The notes under the pieces are model-generated. The model ran no database searches. It saw only the letters and a program-made list of their open reading frames with translations, and had not been told where the DNA came from. Below, piece after piece: positions 26,023 through 34,107 of a DNA stretch of 42,796 nt. Source of the stretch: Planctomycetaceae bacterium (GTDB lineage Bacteria > Planctomycetota > Planctomycetia > Pirellulales > UBA1268); NCBI GenBank assembly GCA_947449135.1, contig CANFQO010000021.1, forward strand, positions 1-42,796, written 5' to 3'. Position numbers and translations under genes: made by a program. Numbering within the stretch: the stretch's first letter is position 1; the number at the start of each line of letters is the position of its first letter.

Positions 26023-27048
26023 CTACCCCGACACTCTAGCACCCATCCGCAACCCTTCCAGAAACCGTCCGGGAATCGGTCCGCCGGCACCGAGCAGCGC
26101 CCCAACGACCGTTCCCCGGTGGCAATTGTCGCCCCCTACCTGGGCATTGGCGCAGACACCTGCGGCAAAATCGCCGGCATGCCGCCAGGCCAGAAACAGC
26201 GCGGCAGGAAAGGCATCGGGGATGTAGCAGGCGGGGCTCAAGTGCCGCCCCACCACGACGTCGTCGGGGTGGCGATCCCAGTCACGGATCTTGGCCGCGG
26301 AGATCCAGCCATTGGACTGCTCCAGAATGGCCGTGCGGAGATCCTCCCCCTGGCAGACATGGATCAGCATCCTGGTGAGCACGTCGGCGGCGTCGAGCAC
26401 CTCGTCGTCCTTGTGCGTGAGTCCAACATGGAGCCGGACGATCCGCCGCAGTTCGGGATGCTTGGGGCCAAGCGCCGCCACGAGGGCAGGCACGGCCACG
26501 AGCCCGCCGATGTGCACGTCGCGCACGCCACAATTGATCGGCTTGCGGCCGGCGGCAAGGTTGGTGAAGAAGTCGCGGTGGTATTCCTCGACGTAGGTGT
26601 CGCGGTGTCGTCCGGGCGCGAGCATGAAGGCGACGTAGCGGTCGAGCCAGCGTTCGGGATCGTAGTCCCGGTCGCGCCGGACCATCTCGTAGAGTTCCAC
26701 GGCCAACTGTTGATTGAGCGTGTTCTCGCCTGCGTCGAGAAACTGGTGATAGTGGATGCCTCGCTTGCCCCAGTATTCCGCCTGCTCGCGCAAAATGTCG
26801 GTCTTCGGGCTGGCGGCGGTGTAGCTCGACCGCCAAAGAATGCTGTCGGGATGGGGATTCTTCGGCTTGAGAAAGTCGGTGATCAGCCCGTAGTCACGGG
26901 CCAGTGCCTGCCGGTCGTAATACCAATGCACGGGCATCGCGACGGCATCGGCGATGAGCGAGCCGAGAAAGGCCTGCCGCGACGTATCGATGCGGTCGGG
27001 AATGTCGGCGTTGGGGTTTGTGTCGTTCCTGTCGCTGCCAGCCGTCAT
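26023..27048 (-). CDS. ADP-ribosylglycohydrolase-like protein with degenerate metal motifs
   Basis: A 341-residue helical protein that resembles the DraG/ADPRH family at both ends (FLGSLIADAVAMPVHWYYD and VGGDNCHRGTVVGALLGA). The canonical magnesium motifs are altered: GD-ALG reads ADAVAM, the TDDT motif is replaced by the region GENTLNQQLA, and GGDTDT reads GGDNCH. Normal ADP-ribose hydrolysis is therefore doubtful. Its ATG overlaps the transporter ATPase stop by four bases, and ovoA starts 27 bases after its end, so it belongs to the ovothiol operon. A role in that pathway is inference. Confidence 0.7.
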   Translation of the reverse strand: MTAGSDRNDTNPNADIPDRIDTSRQAFLGSLIADAVAMPVHWYYDRQALARDYGLITDFLKPKNPHPDSILWRSSYTAASPKTDILREQAEYWGKRGIHYHQFLDAGENTLNQQLAVELYEMVRRDRDYDPERWLDRYVAFMLAPGRHRDTYVEEYHRDFFTNLAAGRKPINCGVRDVHIGGLVAVPALVAALGPKHPELRRIVRLHVGLTHKDDEVLDAADVLTRMLIHVCQGEDLRTAILEQSNGWISAAKIRDWDRHPDDVVVGRHLSPACYIPDAFPAALFLAWRHAGDFAAGVCANAQVGGDNCHRGTVVGALLGAGGPIPGRFLEGLRMGARVSG

Positions 27049-27773
27049 GAAAGTATCCTCGCAAAGAAACTTCGTACCCGTGGAACGTCACTGCCGTCGA
27101 TGACCTCACCCGGCGAACCGTTGGCCAGCACCCGGCCGTCGCCGACAAACGCCACCTCGTCGGCGACGCGGCGGGCGAACCCCATTTCGTGGGTGACCAG
27201 CACGAACTGCGTGCCGAGATCCTTCAGTTCGCCGATCATCTCCAGCACCTCAGCCGTCATCTCTGGATCGAGCGCGGAGGTAGGCTCGTCGAGAAACAAT
27301 CGCTTCGGCTGCACGACGAGCGCCCTCAGGATGGCAATCCGCTGCTTCTGGCCGCCTGAGAGTTCGGCCGGACGCTTGTGGGCGTGATCGGCCAGGGAAA
27401 AACGCTCCAGCGGCTCACGGACGCGGGCCCGTGCGTCGCGGTCGGTCAGGCCGTGCACATGCATTAGTGGCAGCAGCAGGTTTTCCATGGCGGTCAGGTG
27501 GGGAAACAGATTGTAGGCCTGGAAGACCGTGCCGACAGTGCGACGGTATTCCCGGAGAGCCGGTTCGTCCCGTGGCAGCGGCTCGCCGTCGAACGCCACG
27601 CTGCCGGCGACCGGCACGTCGAGCCCGGCGAGAATCCGCAACAGCGTCGACTTGCCACCGCCCGACGGCCCCACCAGCACGAGCGCCCGCACATCACCTG
27701 TCTGGAGCGCGAGGCCGTCGAGCACGGTGGTCGTGCCGAAGCGTTGCACAAGGTTGCGGACGTCGAGCAGCAT
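27045..27773 (-). CDS. Amino-acid ABC transporter ATP-binding protein
   Basis: A 242-residue ATPase of the polar-amino-acid uptake family (GlnQ/HisP). Walker A is LVGPSGGGKSTLLRIL, the Q-loop VFQAYNLFPHLTAMEN is typical of this family, the signature is LSGGQKQRIAILRAL, Walker B is KRLFLDEPTSALDPE, and the switch is LVTHEMGFARRVAD. It lies 69 bases after the permease and overlaps the ADP-ribosylglycohydrolase-like gene. It powers import by the neighbouring permease and binding protein. Confidence 0.93.
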   Translation of the reverse strand: MLLDVRNLVQRFGTTTVLDGLALQTGDVRALVLVGPSGGGKSTLLRILAGLDVPVAGSVAFDGEPLPRDEPALREYRRTVGTVFQAYNLFPHLTAMENLLLPLMHVHGLTDRDARARVREPLERFSLADHAHKRPAELSGGQKQRIAILRALVVQPKRLFLDEPTSALDPEMTAEVLEMIGELKDLGTQFVLVTHEMGFARRVADEVAFVGDGRVLANGSPGEVIDGSDVPRVRSFFARILS

Positions 27774-27842
27774 GGTCGATGCGATGCGTGAAGGGCGTGA
27801 AATGCAGGGGGATGCGAAGGGCCCAGAGGCTTGGCCTAGAGA

Positions 27843-28607
27843 TCATGCCTCATAGCGGTAGCGACGTTCGAGCACCCGAGACAGTGCCGACAGGGGCAGC
27901 GTGAGCAGCAGATAGCCGGCGGCCAGCGGCAGGTAGCTTTCGAGGGTCGAGTAGGTGAACGAATTCACCTCCTGTGCAGCGAGCGTGAACTCGGAGACCG
28001 CGATCACCGAAAGCAGCGACGAATCCTTGATCAGCGACACAAACTGCCCCGCCACGGCGGGCAGTACGAGGCGGACCGCCTGTGGCAGGATGACAAGCCT
28101 CAGCGACTGCCACGGCGTGAGACCGATGGCCCGGGCGGAATCTCGCTGCGTCTGCGGGATGGCGGCGAGTCCGCCACGGAAGATCTCGGCCATATAGGCG
28201 CCACTGAAAAGCGCGAGCACGAGCACGCCCACGACGTAGCGATTCTCAAGGCCAACGGCACTGGCCACCACATAGAATCCCAGCAAGAGCTGGACGAGCA
28301 GCGGCGTGCCCCGGATCAGTTCGACATAGACGCGGCCCACGGCCTCCAGCATCACGTTCTTCGATCCCAGCAGCACCGCCGCCACGATACCGATCAGGGT
28401 GCTGGCGACGAGCGAGGCCAGGCTGAGGGCGACCGTGACGCCAAACCCCTGCAGAAACTTCTGGCGGTATTCCCAGACGCCGGCCCAGTTCCAGACGTAG
28501 TCCACGCGAGAGAACGCCAGCGCAATCAGCGACGCGAACACGGCGACGACGATAATGTGGGCGAGCCAGCGGGGCATGACAAAAAGTCGAACGGCCCAAG
28601 CCGTCAC
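27843..28607 (-). CDS. Amino-acid ABC transporter permease
   Basis: A 254-residue HisM/GlnP-type permease. Several membrane spans are visible (LAHIIVVAVFASLIALAF; YVVGVLVLALFSGAYMAEIF), with the family EAA-like loop in GLTPWQSLRLVILPQAVR and an RGTPLLVQL segment. The GTG start at 28607 overlaps the hicB stop (GTGA); an ATG at 28577 (MPRWLAH) is an alternative that leaves the overlap. The start is therefore uncertain by ten codons. Confidence 0.9.
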   Translation of the reverse strand: MTAWAVRLFVMPRWLAHIIVVAVFASLIALAFSRVDYVWNWAGVWEYRQKFLQGFGVTVALSLASLVASTLIGIVAAVLLGSKNVMLEAVGRVYVELIRGTPLLVQLLLGFYVVASAVGLENRYVVGVLVLALFSGAYMAEIFRGGLAAIPQTQRDSARAIGLTPWQSLRLVILPQAVRLVLPAVAGQFVSLIKDSSLLSVIAVSEFTLAAQEVNSFTYSTLESYLPLAAGYLLLTLPLSALSRVLERRYRYEA

Positions 28608-28843
28608 GCGCTCCGCTGCATCAGGTTCACGAACTCTCGGCCGGAGAGGGGCTGCGGCAAGGGCTTGCCGTCCCGCTCAAGCGTTTCAATTGTCTCTTCC
28701 ACCAGTTCGCAGAGTTCGGCGAATACGTGCTTGGCATCGTCGCCATGGCAGCCGCCGTAGAACAATTCCGGACAACTGCCGATGAAGCAACTGTCTTCAT
28801 CCGACCACTCGACGATTTTTACGTATCGGTCGCCCTTCGCCAT
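28604..28843 (-). CDS. hicB: HicB-family antitoxin
   Basis: A 79-residue HicB-like protein: VKIVEWSDEDSCFIGSCPEL forms the partial RNase-H-like fold, followed by CHGDDAKHVFAELCELVEETIE and a short tail. In this family the antitoxin neutralises HicA and represses the operon by binding an upstream palindrome. Its start lies inside the end of hicA (overlap 28819-28843), and its stop overlaps the start of the transporter permease. The antitoxin thus links the toxin to the downstream transport genes. Confidence 0.85.
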   Translation of the reverse strand: MAKGDRYVKIVEWSDEDSCFIGSCPELFYGGCHGDDAKHVFAELCELVEETIETLERDGKPLPQPLSGREFVNLMQRSA

Positions 28844-29037
28844 TGGTTCACCTCATTGATCGCCAACCGAACCGCTTGCTCGAGATACCGCTTCGCATCC
28901 TCGCCGTCTCTACCCGCTATCGTAACCACCTTGGCAAGAAGCGGGTGCCTGAAGTTTCGGTGGCTCCCCTTTCCGCGCCGTTCCTTGAATCCGGCATCTT
29001 CGAGGTCACGGACAAGATCACGAATCTTGCGAGGCAT
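28819..29037 (-). CDS. hicA: HicA-family mRNA interferase toxin
   Basis: A 72-residue HicA/YcfA-like toxin of the double-stranded-RNA-binding fold, expected to cleave mRNA. The catalytic His26 lies in GKGSHRNFRHP, preceded by the usual RDLVRDLEDAGFKERR. The C-terminus is slightly longer than in minimal HicA proteins. AAGGAA sits about eight bases upstream of the ATG. A perfect inverted repeat begins 26 bases upstream and is probably the HicB operator. All key residues are present, so it looks intact. Confidence 0.85.
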   Translation of the reverse strand: MPRKIRDLVRDLEDAGFKERRGKGSHRNFRHPLLAKVVTIAGRDGEDAKRYLEQAVRLAINEVNQWRRATDT

Positions 29038-29062
29038 GGGGCCGTTCCTTGGGCGAATGCGC

Positions 29063-29088
29063 GATTAGTGTACGTGAGTACACTAATC
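29063..29088 (-). promoter_or_regulatory. Probable HicB operator upstream of hicA
   Basis: Perfect 11-bp inverted repeat: GATTAGTGTAC (29063-29073) and GTACACTAATC (29078-29088), separated by GTGA. It lies 26 bases upstream of the hicA ATG and stands out as AT-rich in a GC-rich region. HicAB operons are usually self-repressed through such palindromes, so this is the expected operator. It would overlap the promoter, but no -10 or -35 box is clear. Confidence 0.65.
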
Positions 29089-29215
29089 TAACAGGCCCTG
29101 CGAAGCTGTTCCCGCCCGCAGGAACCAAGCCTCGCCCTCGGCACGTTGAAAACCTGCCGCCATAAGGAAAGTCTCATTCCGCGACGAACAGGACTGCTGC
29201 GCCCGCTTTTTCTTC

Positions 29216-29995
29216 TCAGAAGTAAAACGGGATGTCCTGAGCCTTGAAGGCGGCCTTCTCCTCGGGCAGGAACTCGTCGCCGAGTTTTTCGAAGCCGCCT
29301 TCGGCCCGAAATTGCTTGAGAAACTCGTTGACCTGGTCCCGCAGCTGCGTGTCACCGGGACGTAGGCCGACGGCCCAGGTCTCCTCGCGAAATGGACGGA
29401 GCAGGGCCCGCGTCGTGTCGGAATGCCGCTTCTGGTTCTGATAGACCGACAGCGAGTCGTAGATGAAGGCATCGGCCTTCCCCTGTGCCACCTCCATCAC
29501 CGCCGCCGATTCCTTGTCGAGCACGAGCAGCCGGGCCCTCTTGAGCGAGGTCGAGGCGTATTGATGGCCCGTCGTCCCCTTCTTGACGGCAATCGTGCGG
29601 CCTGACGCGTCGAGATCGGCCGATGACTGCACGGGAGAGCCCTTCCCGACGAGCAGCGCCAGTCCGGTCTTGAGGTAGGGCTCCGAAAAAGCGATCGACC
29701 GGCTCCGTTCGGGCGTGGCGGTCATCGAGGAAATGATGCAATCGATCTTGCCGGTCTTGAGGGCGGGGATCAGGCCGTCGAAGGCGATGTTTTCGATCAC
29801 CAGTTCGCGGCCGAGGTGATGTCCGAGTGCCTCGGCGAGTTTCACGCTCACGCCGGTCGGCCGCCCCTGCGGATCGGTCATCTCGAAGGGCGGGTAGGAG
29901 AGTTCCATGCCGACGCGGAGAGGCGGTGCGGCGGATGCCGCCATGGCCGTCGTGATCAGCAGGCACACCAGCAGGGTCAAAGCAGAGGCTCTCAT
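29216..29995 (-). CDS. Amino-acid ABC transporter substrate-binding protein
   Basis: A 259-residue family-3 binding protein with a signal peptide (hydrophobic run up to AMAASAAPP, cleavage near residue 22). Family stretches are LRVGMELSYPPFEMTD, GKIDCIISSMTATPERSRSI (Arg for the substrate carboxylate) and ADAFIYDSLSV (Asp for the amino group). It is the first transport gene of the run, but 178 bases and hicAB separate it from the permease. The ligand could be histidine, cystine or another polar amino acid; the downstream ovoA makes the first two attractive. Confidence 0.9.
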   Translation of the reverse strand: MRASALTLLVCLLITTAMAASAAPPLRVGMELSYPPFEMTDPQGRPTGVSVKLAEALGHHLGRELVIENIAFDGLIPALKTGKIDCIISSMTATPERSRSIAFSEPYLKTGLALLVGKGSPVQSSADLDASGRTIAVKKGTTGHQYASTSLKRARLLVLDKESAAVMEVAQGKADAFIYDSLSVYQNQKRHSDTTRALLRPFREETWAVGLRPGDTQLRDQVNEFLKQFRAEGGFEKLGDEFLPEEKAAFKAQDIPFYF

Positions 29996-30075
29996 GCCCT
30001 GTTCATACCCTGCGGCCCCCCGGGCCGCCAGCCGTGCGGCAGCGATCCCAATGCTGGTCGCTCACGGCGGCAAGG

Positions 30076-30996
30076 TTACGCCGCGGCCCGTGATGCCACC
30101 CCGCGACGGGCCTCCGCGGCCCGCTGCAGCAGGGCGGCTTCCACGCTCTCCGCGAAGCGGCAGCCGAGCCCGGCCAGCCATGTCTCGTGCATCGACCGAT
30201 TCTTGTGGTAGTTGTTCGGCAGCAGCGTGACCTCGCGACCGACATGGAGCCCGGCGATCGCGAAGTGCAAGCGGTCGGTGATGATCCGCCGGTATCGCGC
30301 CGCCAGAGCGAGCGTCTCGGTAGGCGTGCTGCAGAGGGCGACCGGATCGCGGGCGAGTTGTAGGCGGCGGCCTGTCCGCTCATGGTCGCGACGCATCAGG
30401 ATGCCGAGGTCCTGCACTGGCGGGCCGGCAGCGGGCCAGGCCAGGCCGAGCGCCAGATCGGGAGCGAGCACGCCATCCGGCCTCAGATCGAGGCTCGCCC
30501 GCTCACGAACGAACACCTGGGCAAACGATCGGTCTTCCCGGTCGGTGAACGACTGCGGCAGGACGACAACAGGCAGCCTGAGCGACAGCGCCCGCGTGCG
30601 AAGTGCATGGTTCTGGACAGATCGCCTTCCCATGCTGCCGCCTCCACCGAACACGACCACATCGACCTCGGCGGGCTCGTCGAGATCCAGCGGTTGCCAC
30701 TGAATGCCAAACTCGGCAAAGAGCTGTGTCATCGCCAGCTCGATTAAGGCATCGCCGACATGCCCCTGCGGTCGCAGATAGCCGACGCGGCGGCCGAGGA
30801 GCGGCGCCATCACGCGTTCAAACGCCCCCGGCTCCAGCAGCGCTCGCCGGGCTTCCGCTCCGTGAACAGTGCCGGGTGCAATGCGGAGGGCTGGGGGCAC
30901 TCGCTTCGATCCGGAGGACTGACGCCGATCGGGATGCACGACGGCACTACCGTCGCAGACCGCAGCGTCATGTACCGGTTCGTTGCCATGCTCCAT
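30076..30996 (-). CDS. Polysaccharide pyruvyl transferase-like protein
   Basis: Likely adds pyruvate ketals to exopolysaccharide or a related glycan. Family landmarks are GYLRPQGHVGDALIE (the GDALI motif), VVVFGGGGSMGRRS, VVLPQSFTDRED and the C-terminal TDRLHFAIAGLHVGREVTL with LLPNNYHKN. The chosen ATG at 30996 gives 306 residues; a GTG at 31083 and an ATG at about 30811 are alternatives, and none has a good ribosome-binding site. It is 80 bases upstream of the amino-acid binding protein on the same strand, with a GC hairpin (30012-30028) between. Confidence 0.75.
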   Translation of the reverse strand: MEHGNEPVHDAAVCDGSAVVHPDRRQSSGSKRVPPALRIAPGTVHGAEARRALLEPGAFERVMAPLLGRRVGYLRPQGHVGDALIELAMTQLFAEFGIQWQPLDLDEPAEVDVVVFGGGGSMGRRSVQNHALRTRALSLRLPVVVLPQSFTDREDRSFAQVFVRERASLDLRPDGVLAPDLALGLAWPAAGPPVQDLGILMRRDHERTGRRLQLARDPVALCSTPTETLALAARYRRIITDRLHFAIAGLHVGREVTLLPNNYHKNRSMHETWLAGLGCRFAESVEAALLQRAAEARRGVASRAAA

Positions 30997-31141
30997 GGAG
31001 GCTGTATCGGCCACAACTCGCGAAACCCGCTGCCGTAATTCAGAGGAGCCGTTCCGGCAGGCTGGAAAGCCACTCCGTGTCACGAAATTACGGCGAGCAG
31101 CGAACTGTGCGCACGCAAGGCAATCCAGGCAAAATGAAATA

Positions 31142-31220
31142 AAATGGGGACGGGAGTGATTTTTTTACGGCAGCTTCTGCGTTGTCATTGGCACTCCAAA
31201 AATCAGTCCCGTCCCCATTT
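31142..31220. repeat. Dispersed palindrome, family 2, copy C
   Basis: Arms of 23 bases (31142-31164 and 31198-31220) are complementary with one mismatch. The core GGGGACGGGAGTGA is the family signature. The loop differs from copies A and B. The right arm ends inside the stop codon (TAA, 31219-31221) of the convergently placed binding-protein gene, as copy B does for its neighbour. Confidence 0.8.
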
Positions 31221-32310
31221 ATTCGTCGAATGGGCCGGCCAGTATCGCGTCGGGTTGGTCATGCCGACCGGTCTGATCGATCAGATATCGGGCCTGCTTC
31301 TTGAGGTCGTCAGGGGCCTGCCAGCGGTCGGGGCCTGCTGACGCCGTGGCGAGATTCAGCACCAGGTAGGGCGGGATCTCGCGTATCGTCTCGCGTATCG
31401 GCACGGTTTTCGGATCGGTGCCCGAGAGCAGATCCGCAGCTAACCGCCCGGCCACGAGCCCCACCTCGTGGAAGTTGCAGCCGACATCGAACAGCGTGCC
31501 GCGGTCGGGCTTGGCTGGGTTTACGCTAAACACAGGAACACCCGACTTGGCGGCAGTCGCGATAACCGATTCGATCGTGCTCACGACGGTCGTGTCGCCC
31601 GGCACAAAAATCGCCTCGGCACCCCGCCCGATCGTCGACTGCACTGCCTCGATCACGCCGGAGGAATTTTCCACGGGCGCCTCGAGCAGCTCGATGCCGA
31701 GCGCCTTGCAACTCGCCCGGGCAAGCTCCATGTAGCGACGCGAATTCGCCTCGGAGGGGTTGTGGGCCGCACCAACGCGGGCCAGCCGGGGATTGAGCCG
31801 CCGCGCAATCTGAAACGTCGCGTTCACCGGCGACAGGCTGCCGTAGCCGACGATGTGCGGCGGATGGACGAGCGGATCGGCGCGATCGAGGCCGATGCCC
31901 GCCGAAAAAGGATCGGCGACCGCTGCGAACACGTGCTTGAGCCGACCACGCGAGTTGGCAGTCGCCACCGCCTGCAGCGACGGCGTGCTGGAGGTGAGCA
32001 CGAGATCGAATGGACCTCCCGCGATCTCCTGGGCGATTGCGTTGGCCTGGGCCATGTCGCCCTCGGCGTTGTAGCGACGAATGGTCACGGTCTTGCCGTC
32101 GATCCAGCCGCGTTCGGCCAGCCCCTCGATCATCCCCTTGACCGCATCCTCCAGCACCTGGGAACTGGTCTGCTGGAGGACGGCGATCGCCGGCAGGTCA
32201 CGCTTGGCCGACTGCCTGTCGGTGAGCAACAAGAGCGCCGAGGCGACAGTCAACAGGGCGACGGTCGGCACGGAGCGACGTAGAAAAGCAAGTGCGTTCG
32301 TGGGAATCAT
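31219..32310 (-). CDS. ABC transporter substrate-binding protein, TrpX-like
   Basis: A 363-residue extracytoplasmic binding protein of the ABC_sub_bind (TrpX) type. An N-terminal hydrophobic segment (VALLTVASALLLL) is a signal or anchor. Typical stretches are IAVLQQTSSQVLEDAVKGM, LVLTSSTPSLQAV, GAAHNPSEANS and LFDVGCNFHEVGLVAGRLA. AGGAG lies close upstream of the ATG. It is the last gene of an operon with an ATPase, a LivH-like permease and a STAS protein. The ligand is unknown; some relatives bind tryptophan or other aromatic compounds. Confidence 0.82.
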   Translation of the reverse strand: MIPTNALAFLRRSVPTVALLTVASALLLLTDRQSAKRDLPAIAVLQQTSSQVLEDAVKGMIEGLAERGWIDGKTVTIRRYNAEGDMAQANAIAQEIAGGPFDLVLTSSTPSLQAVATANSRGRLKHVFAAVADPFSAGIGLDRADPLVHPPHIVGYGSLSPVNATFQIARRLNPRLARVGAAHNPSEANSRRYMELARASCKALGIELLEAPVENSSGVIEAVQSTIGRGAEAIFVPGDTTVVSTIESVIATAAKSGVPVFSVNPAKPDRGTLFDVGCNFHEVGLVAGRLAADLLSGTDPKTVPIRETIREIPPYLVLNLATASAGPDRWQAPDDLKKQARYLIDQTGRHDQPDAILAGPFDE

Positions 32311-32354
32311 CGCTGCCTTCTCCTGATGCTAGACGCTGATGCTATTCCCTGGTG

Positions 32355-33167
32355 CTAGACATAGAGCACGGTGAGCGCCCGCGCCGCCGACTCGTCGAGC
32401 TGATCGGCGGACCGCAGCCGGTCGAAGCGATAGGCAAGGTCGTCGGCGGAGAGCCGCCGCTTGGCTGCGCCGTGCGCATCGAGAACGATCCGCCCGCGGT
32501 GTATGAGTAGCAGCCGGTCGCCGAGCGTGGCCGCCTGCGCCAGTGAATGCGTCACCATCAGAGCCGTGAGGTGGTGTTCGCGAACGAGCCTGGCCGTGGC
32601 CTGCACCACCCGATCGGCGGCGGCCGGATCGAGCGCGGCGGTGTGCTCGTCGAGGAGCAGCAGGTCGGGCTTGTGCCATGTCGCCATCACGAGCGTGACG
32701 ATCTGCCGCTGGCCCCCTGAGAGCGAGCCGATCGGCTGGTCGAGTCGGGTTTCGAGCCCCGGCACGATGCTCCCGAGCCTCTCCGCAGCTGCGGCCCGCA
32801 GGCTGCGGCTCGTTGCCCACGAGAGCCCGGCCCGCCGCCCGCGGCAGGCGGCGACGGCGATGTTTTCGAGCACGGTAAGGCTGGCAGCGGTGCCAGCCCG
32901 CGGATCCTGAAACACCCGCCCAATAAGCCGGGCCCGCTGGTCTTCACGCCAGCGGGTGATGTCGTGGTCAGCGAGATGGATGCTGCCGCTGTCGAGCCGG
33001 ACCGTGCCGGCGATCGAGCCGAGGAGCGTGCTCTTGCCGGAGCCATTGGTGCCGATCACCACGACAAACTGGCCTGCTGGGACCGTGAGCGTCACACCGT
33101 CCACGGCACGGACTATGGGCCCGCCAGTGGTGGAGAAAGCGACGGTGGCAGCGTTGAGTTCGAGCAT
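32355..33167 (-). CDS. ABC transporter ATP-binding protein (partner of TrpX-like protein)
   Basis: A 270-residue ATPase. Walker A is VVIGTNGSGKSTLLGSI, the signature LSGGQRQIVTLVMAT, Walker B DLLLLDEHTAALDPA (His in place of Pro after the Glu) and the switch LMVTHSLAQAATLGDR. The DEHTAALDP form is typical for the TrpZ/YufO-like branch that works with TrpX-like binding proteins. The ATG at 33167 is chosen; a longer frame to 33245 would overlap the permease gene. Confidence 0.9.
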   Translation of the reverse strand: MLELNAATVAFSTTGGPIVRAVDGVTLTVPAGQFVVVIGTNGSGKSTLLGSIAGTVRLDSGSIHLADHDITRWREDQRARLIGRVFQDPRAGTAASLTVLENIAVAACRGRRAGLSWATSRSLRAAAAERLGSIVPGLETRLDQPIGSLSGGQRQIVTLVMATWHKPDLLLLDEHTAALDPAAADRVVQATARLVREHHLTALMVTHSLAQAATLGDRLLLIHRGRIVLDAHGAAKRRLSADDLAYRFDRLRSADQLDESAARALTVLYV

Positions 33168-33192
33168 GAAATGAATCGGGATCGAGGTGGCC

Positions 33193-34107
33193 TTATCTGG
33201 CCGCTGAGGCCTGCTGCTTCCGCACGAGCATCCGAGGCGCGACAAGCGCCGTCAGCACGACGAGGGCCGTCGTGAACTTGAGCCAGTCGGGATCGAGGCC
33301 GGCGCGGAGCGCCGCTGCGACGAGGAGCCGGAATGTCACGCTGCCGGCGAGCGTGGCCAGGAGGGCTCCGCCCAGCCGCACCTGCCCCACGAGGGCCGCG
33401 CCGAGAAACACGCTCGCCATACCCCAGACCACCATGCCGACCCCCATCTGCACGTCGGCAAAGCCCTGATACTGCGCGACGACCGCGCCGGAGAGTGCGG
33501 TGAGCGAGTTGGCGATCGCGAGGCCGGCCACGGTGAGGCCGCCGGTGTTGCGGCCGAGCGCCCGAGCCATGGTGGGCGTGTCGCCGCCGGCCCGCATGGC
33601 GGTTCCCAGCCTGGTGCGAAAAAAGAGATAGAGGAGAAGCACAGCGACCGACGCAGCCAGCAGCATGAAACCCAGCCTGGCCGCCTCTTCAGCCGCGGCA
33701 TCGGTGAACCCGAGCAGGGTGGCCAGCGGCAGGAGTACAACCTCGGCCTTGTCGAGGAGCGTGGTCACGCCCGACAGCGGCACGTTGCTGCGGCCGAGCA
33801 CGACCAGATTCACGCTCGCCAGCGCCGTCATCATGAGGATGCCAGAGAGCAAGGGCTCAATGCCGAGGATGGCGTGCAGCATGCCGGTGCAGGCACCGGC
33901 CGTGGCGCCGGCCGCCATGCCGGCGAGCGTGGCCAAAGCCGGATCGACGCCCGACACGAGCAGCACGGTCGCCACAACGGCCCCCAGCGTGAAGGAGCCG
34001 TCGGTGGTGATGTCGGGAAATGAGAAGAGCTTGTAGCTGACGAATACGCCAAGCGCCACGAACCCAAGCGCCACGCCAAATGTCCAGGTGGAGAGGAGCG
34101 TGATCAT
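33193..34107 (-). CDS. ABC transporter permease, LivH/TrpY-like
   Basis: A 304-residue permease with eight or nine membrane spans and the branched-chain-amino-acid-permease-like stretches VSYKLFSFPDITTDGSFTLG, GFADVQMGVGMVVWGMASVF and a long central loop ending in RTRLGTAMRA. The ATG at 34107 overlaps the stop of the upstream STAS gene (ATGA, 34104-34107), so they are co-translated. It forms the channel for the TrpX-like binding protein and its ATPase. Confidence 0.88.
   Translation of the reverse strand: MITLLSTWTFGVALGFVALGVFVSYKLFSFPDITTDGSFTLGAVVATVLLVSGVDPALATLAGMAAGATAGACTGMLHAILGIEPLLSGILMMTALASVNLVVLGRSNVPLSGVTTLLDKAEVVLLPLATLLGFTDAAAEEAARLGFMLLAASVAVLLLYLFFRTRLGTAMRAGGDTPTMARALGRNTGGLTVAGLAIANSLTALSGAVVAQYQGFADVQMGVGMVVWGMASVFLGAALVGQVRLGGALLATLAGSVTFRLLVAAALRAGLDPDWLKFTTALVVLTALVAPRMLVRKQQASAAR

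Noticed and set aside
24292-27387. Open frame of 1031 codons on the plus strand, antisense to ovoA, the DraG-like gene and part of the transporter ATPase
   Set aside because: It crosses three well-supported genes on the other strand, shows no domain or signal, and is what GC-rich codon bias produces. The length is striking but not evidence of a gene.
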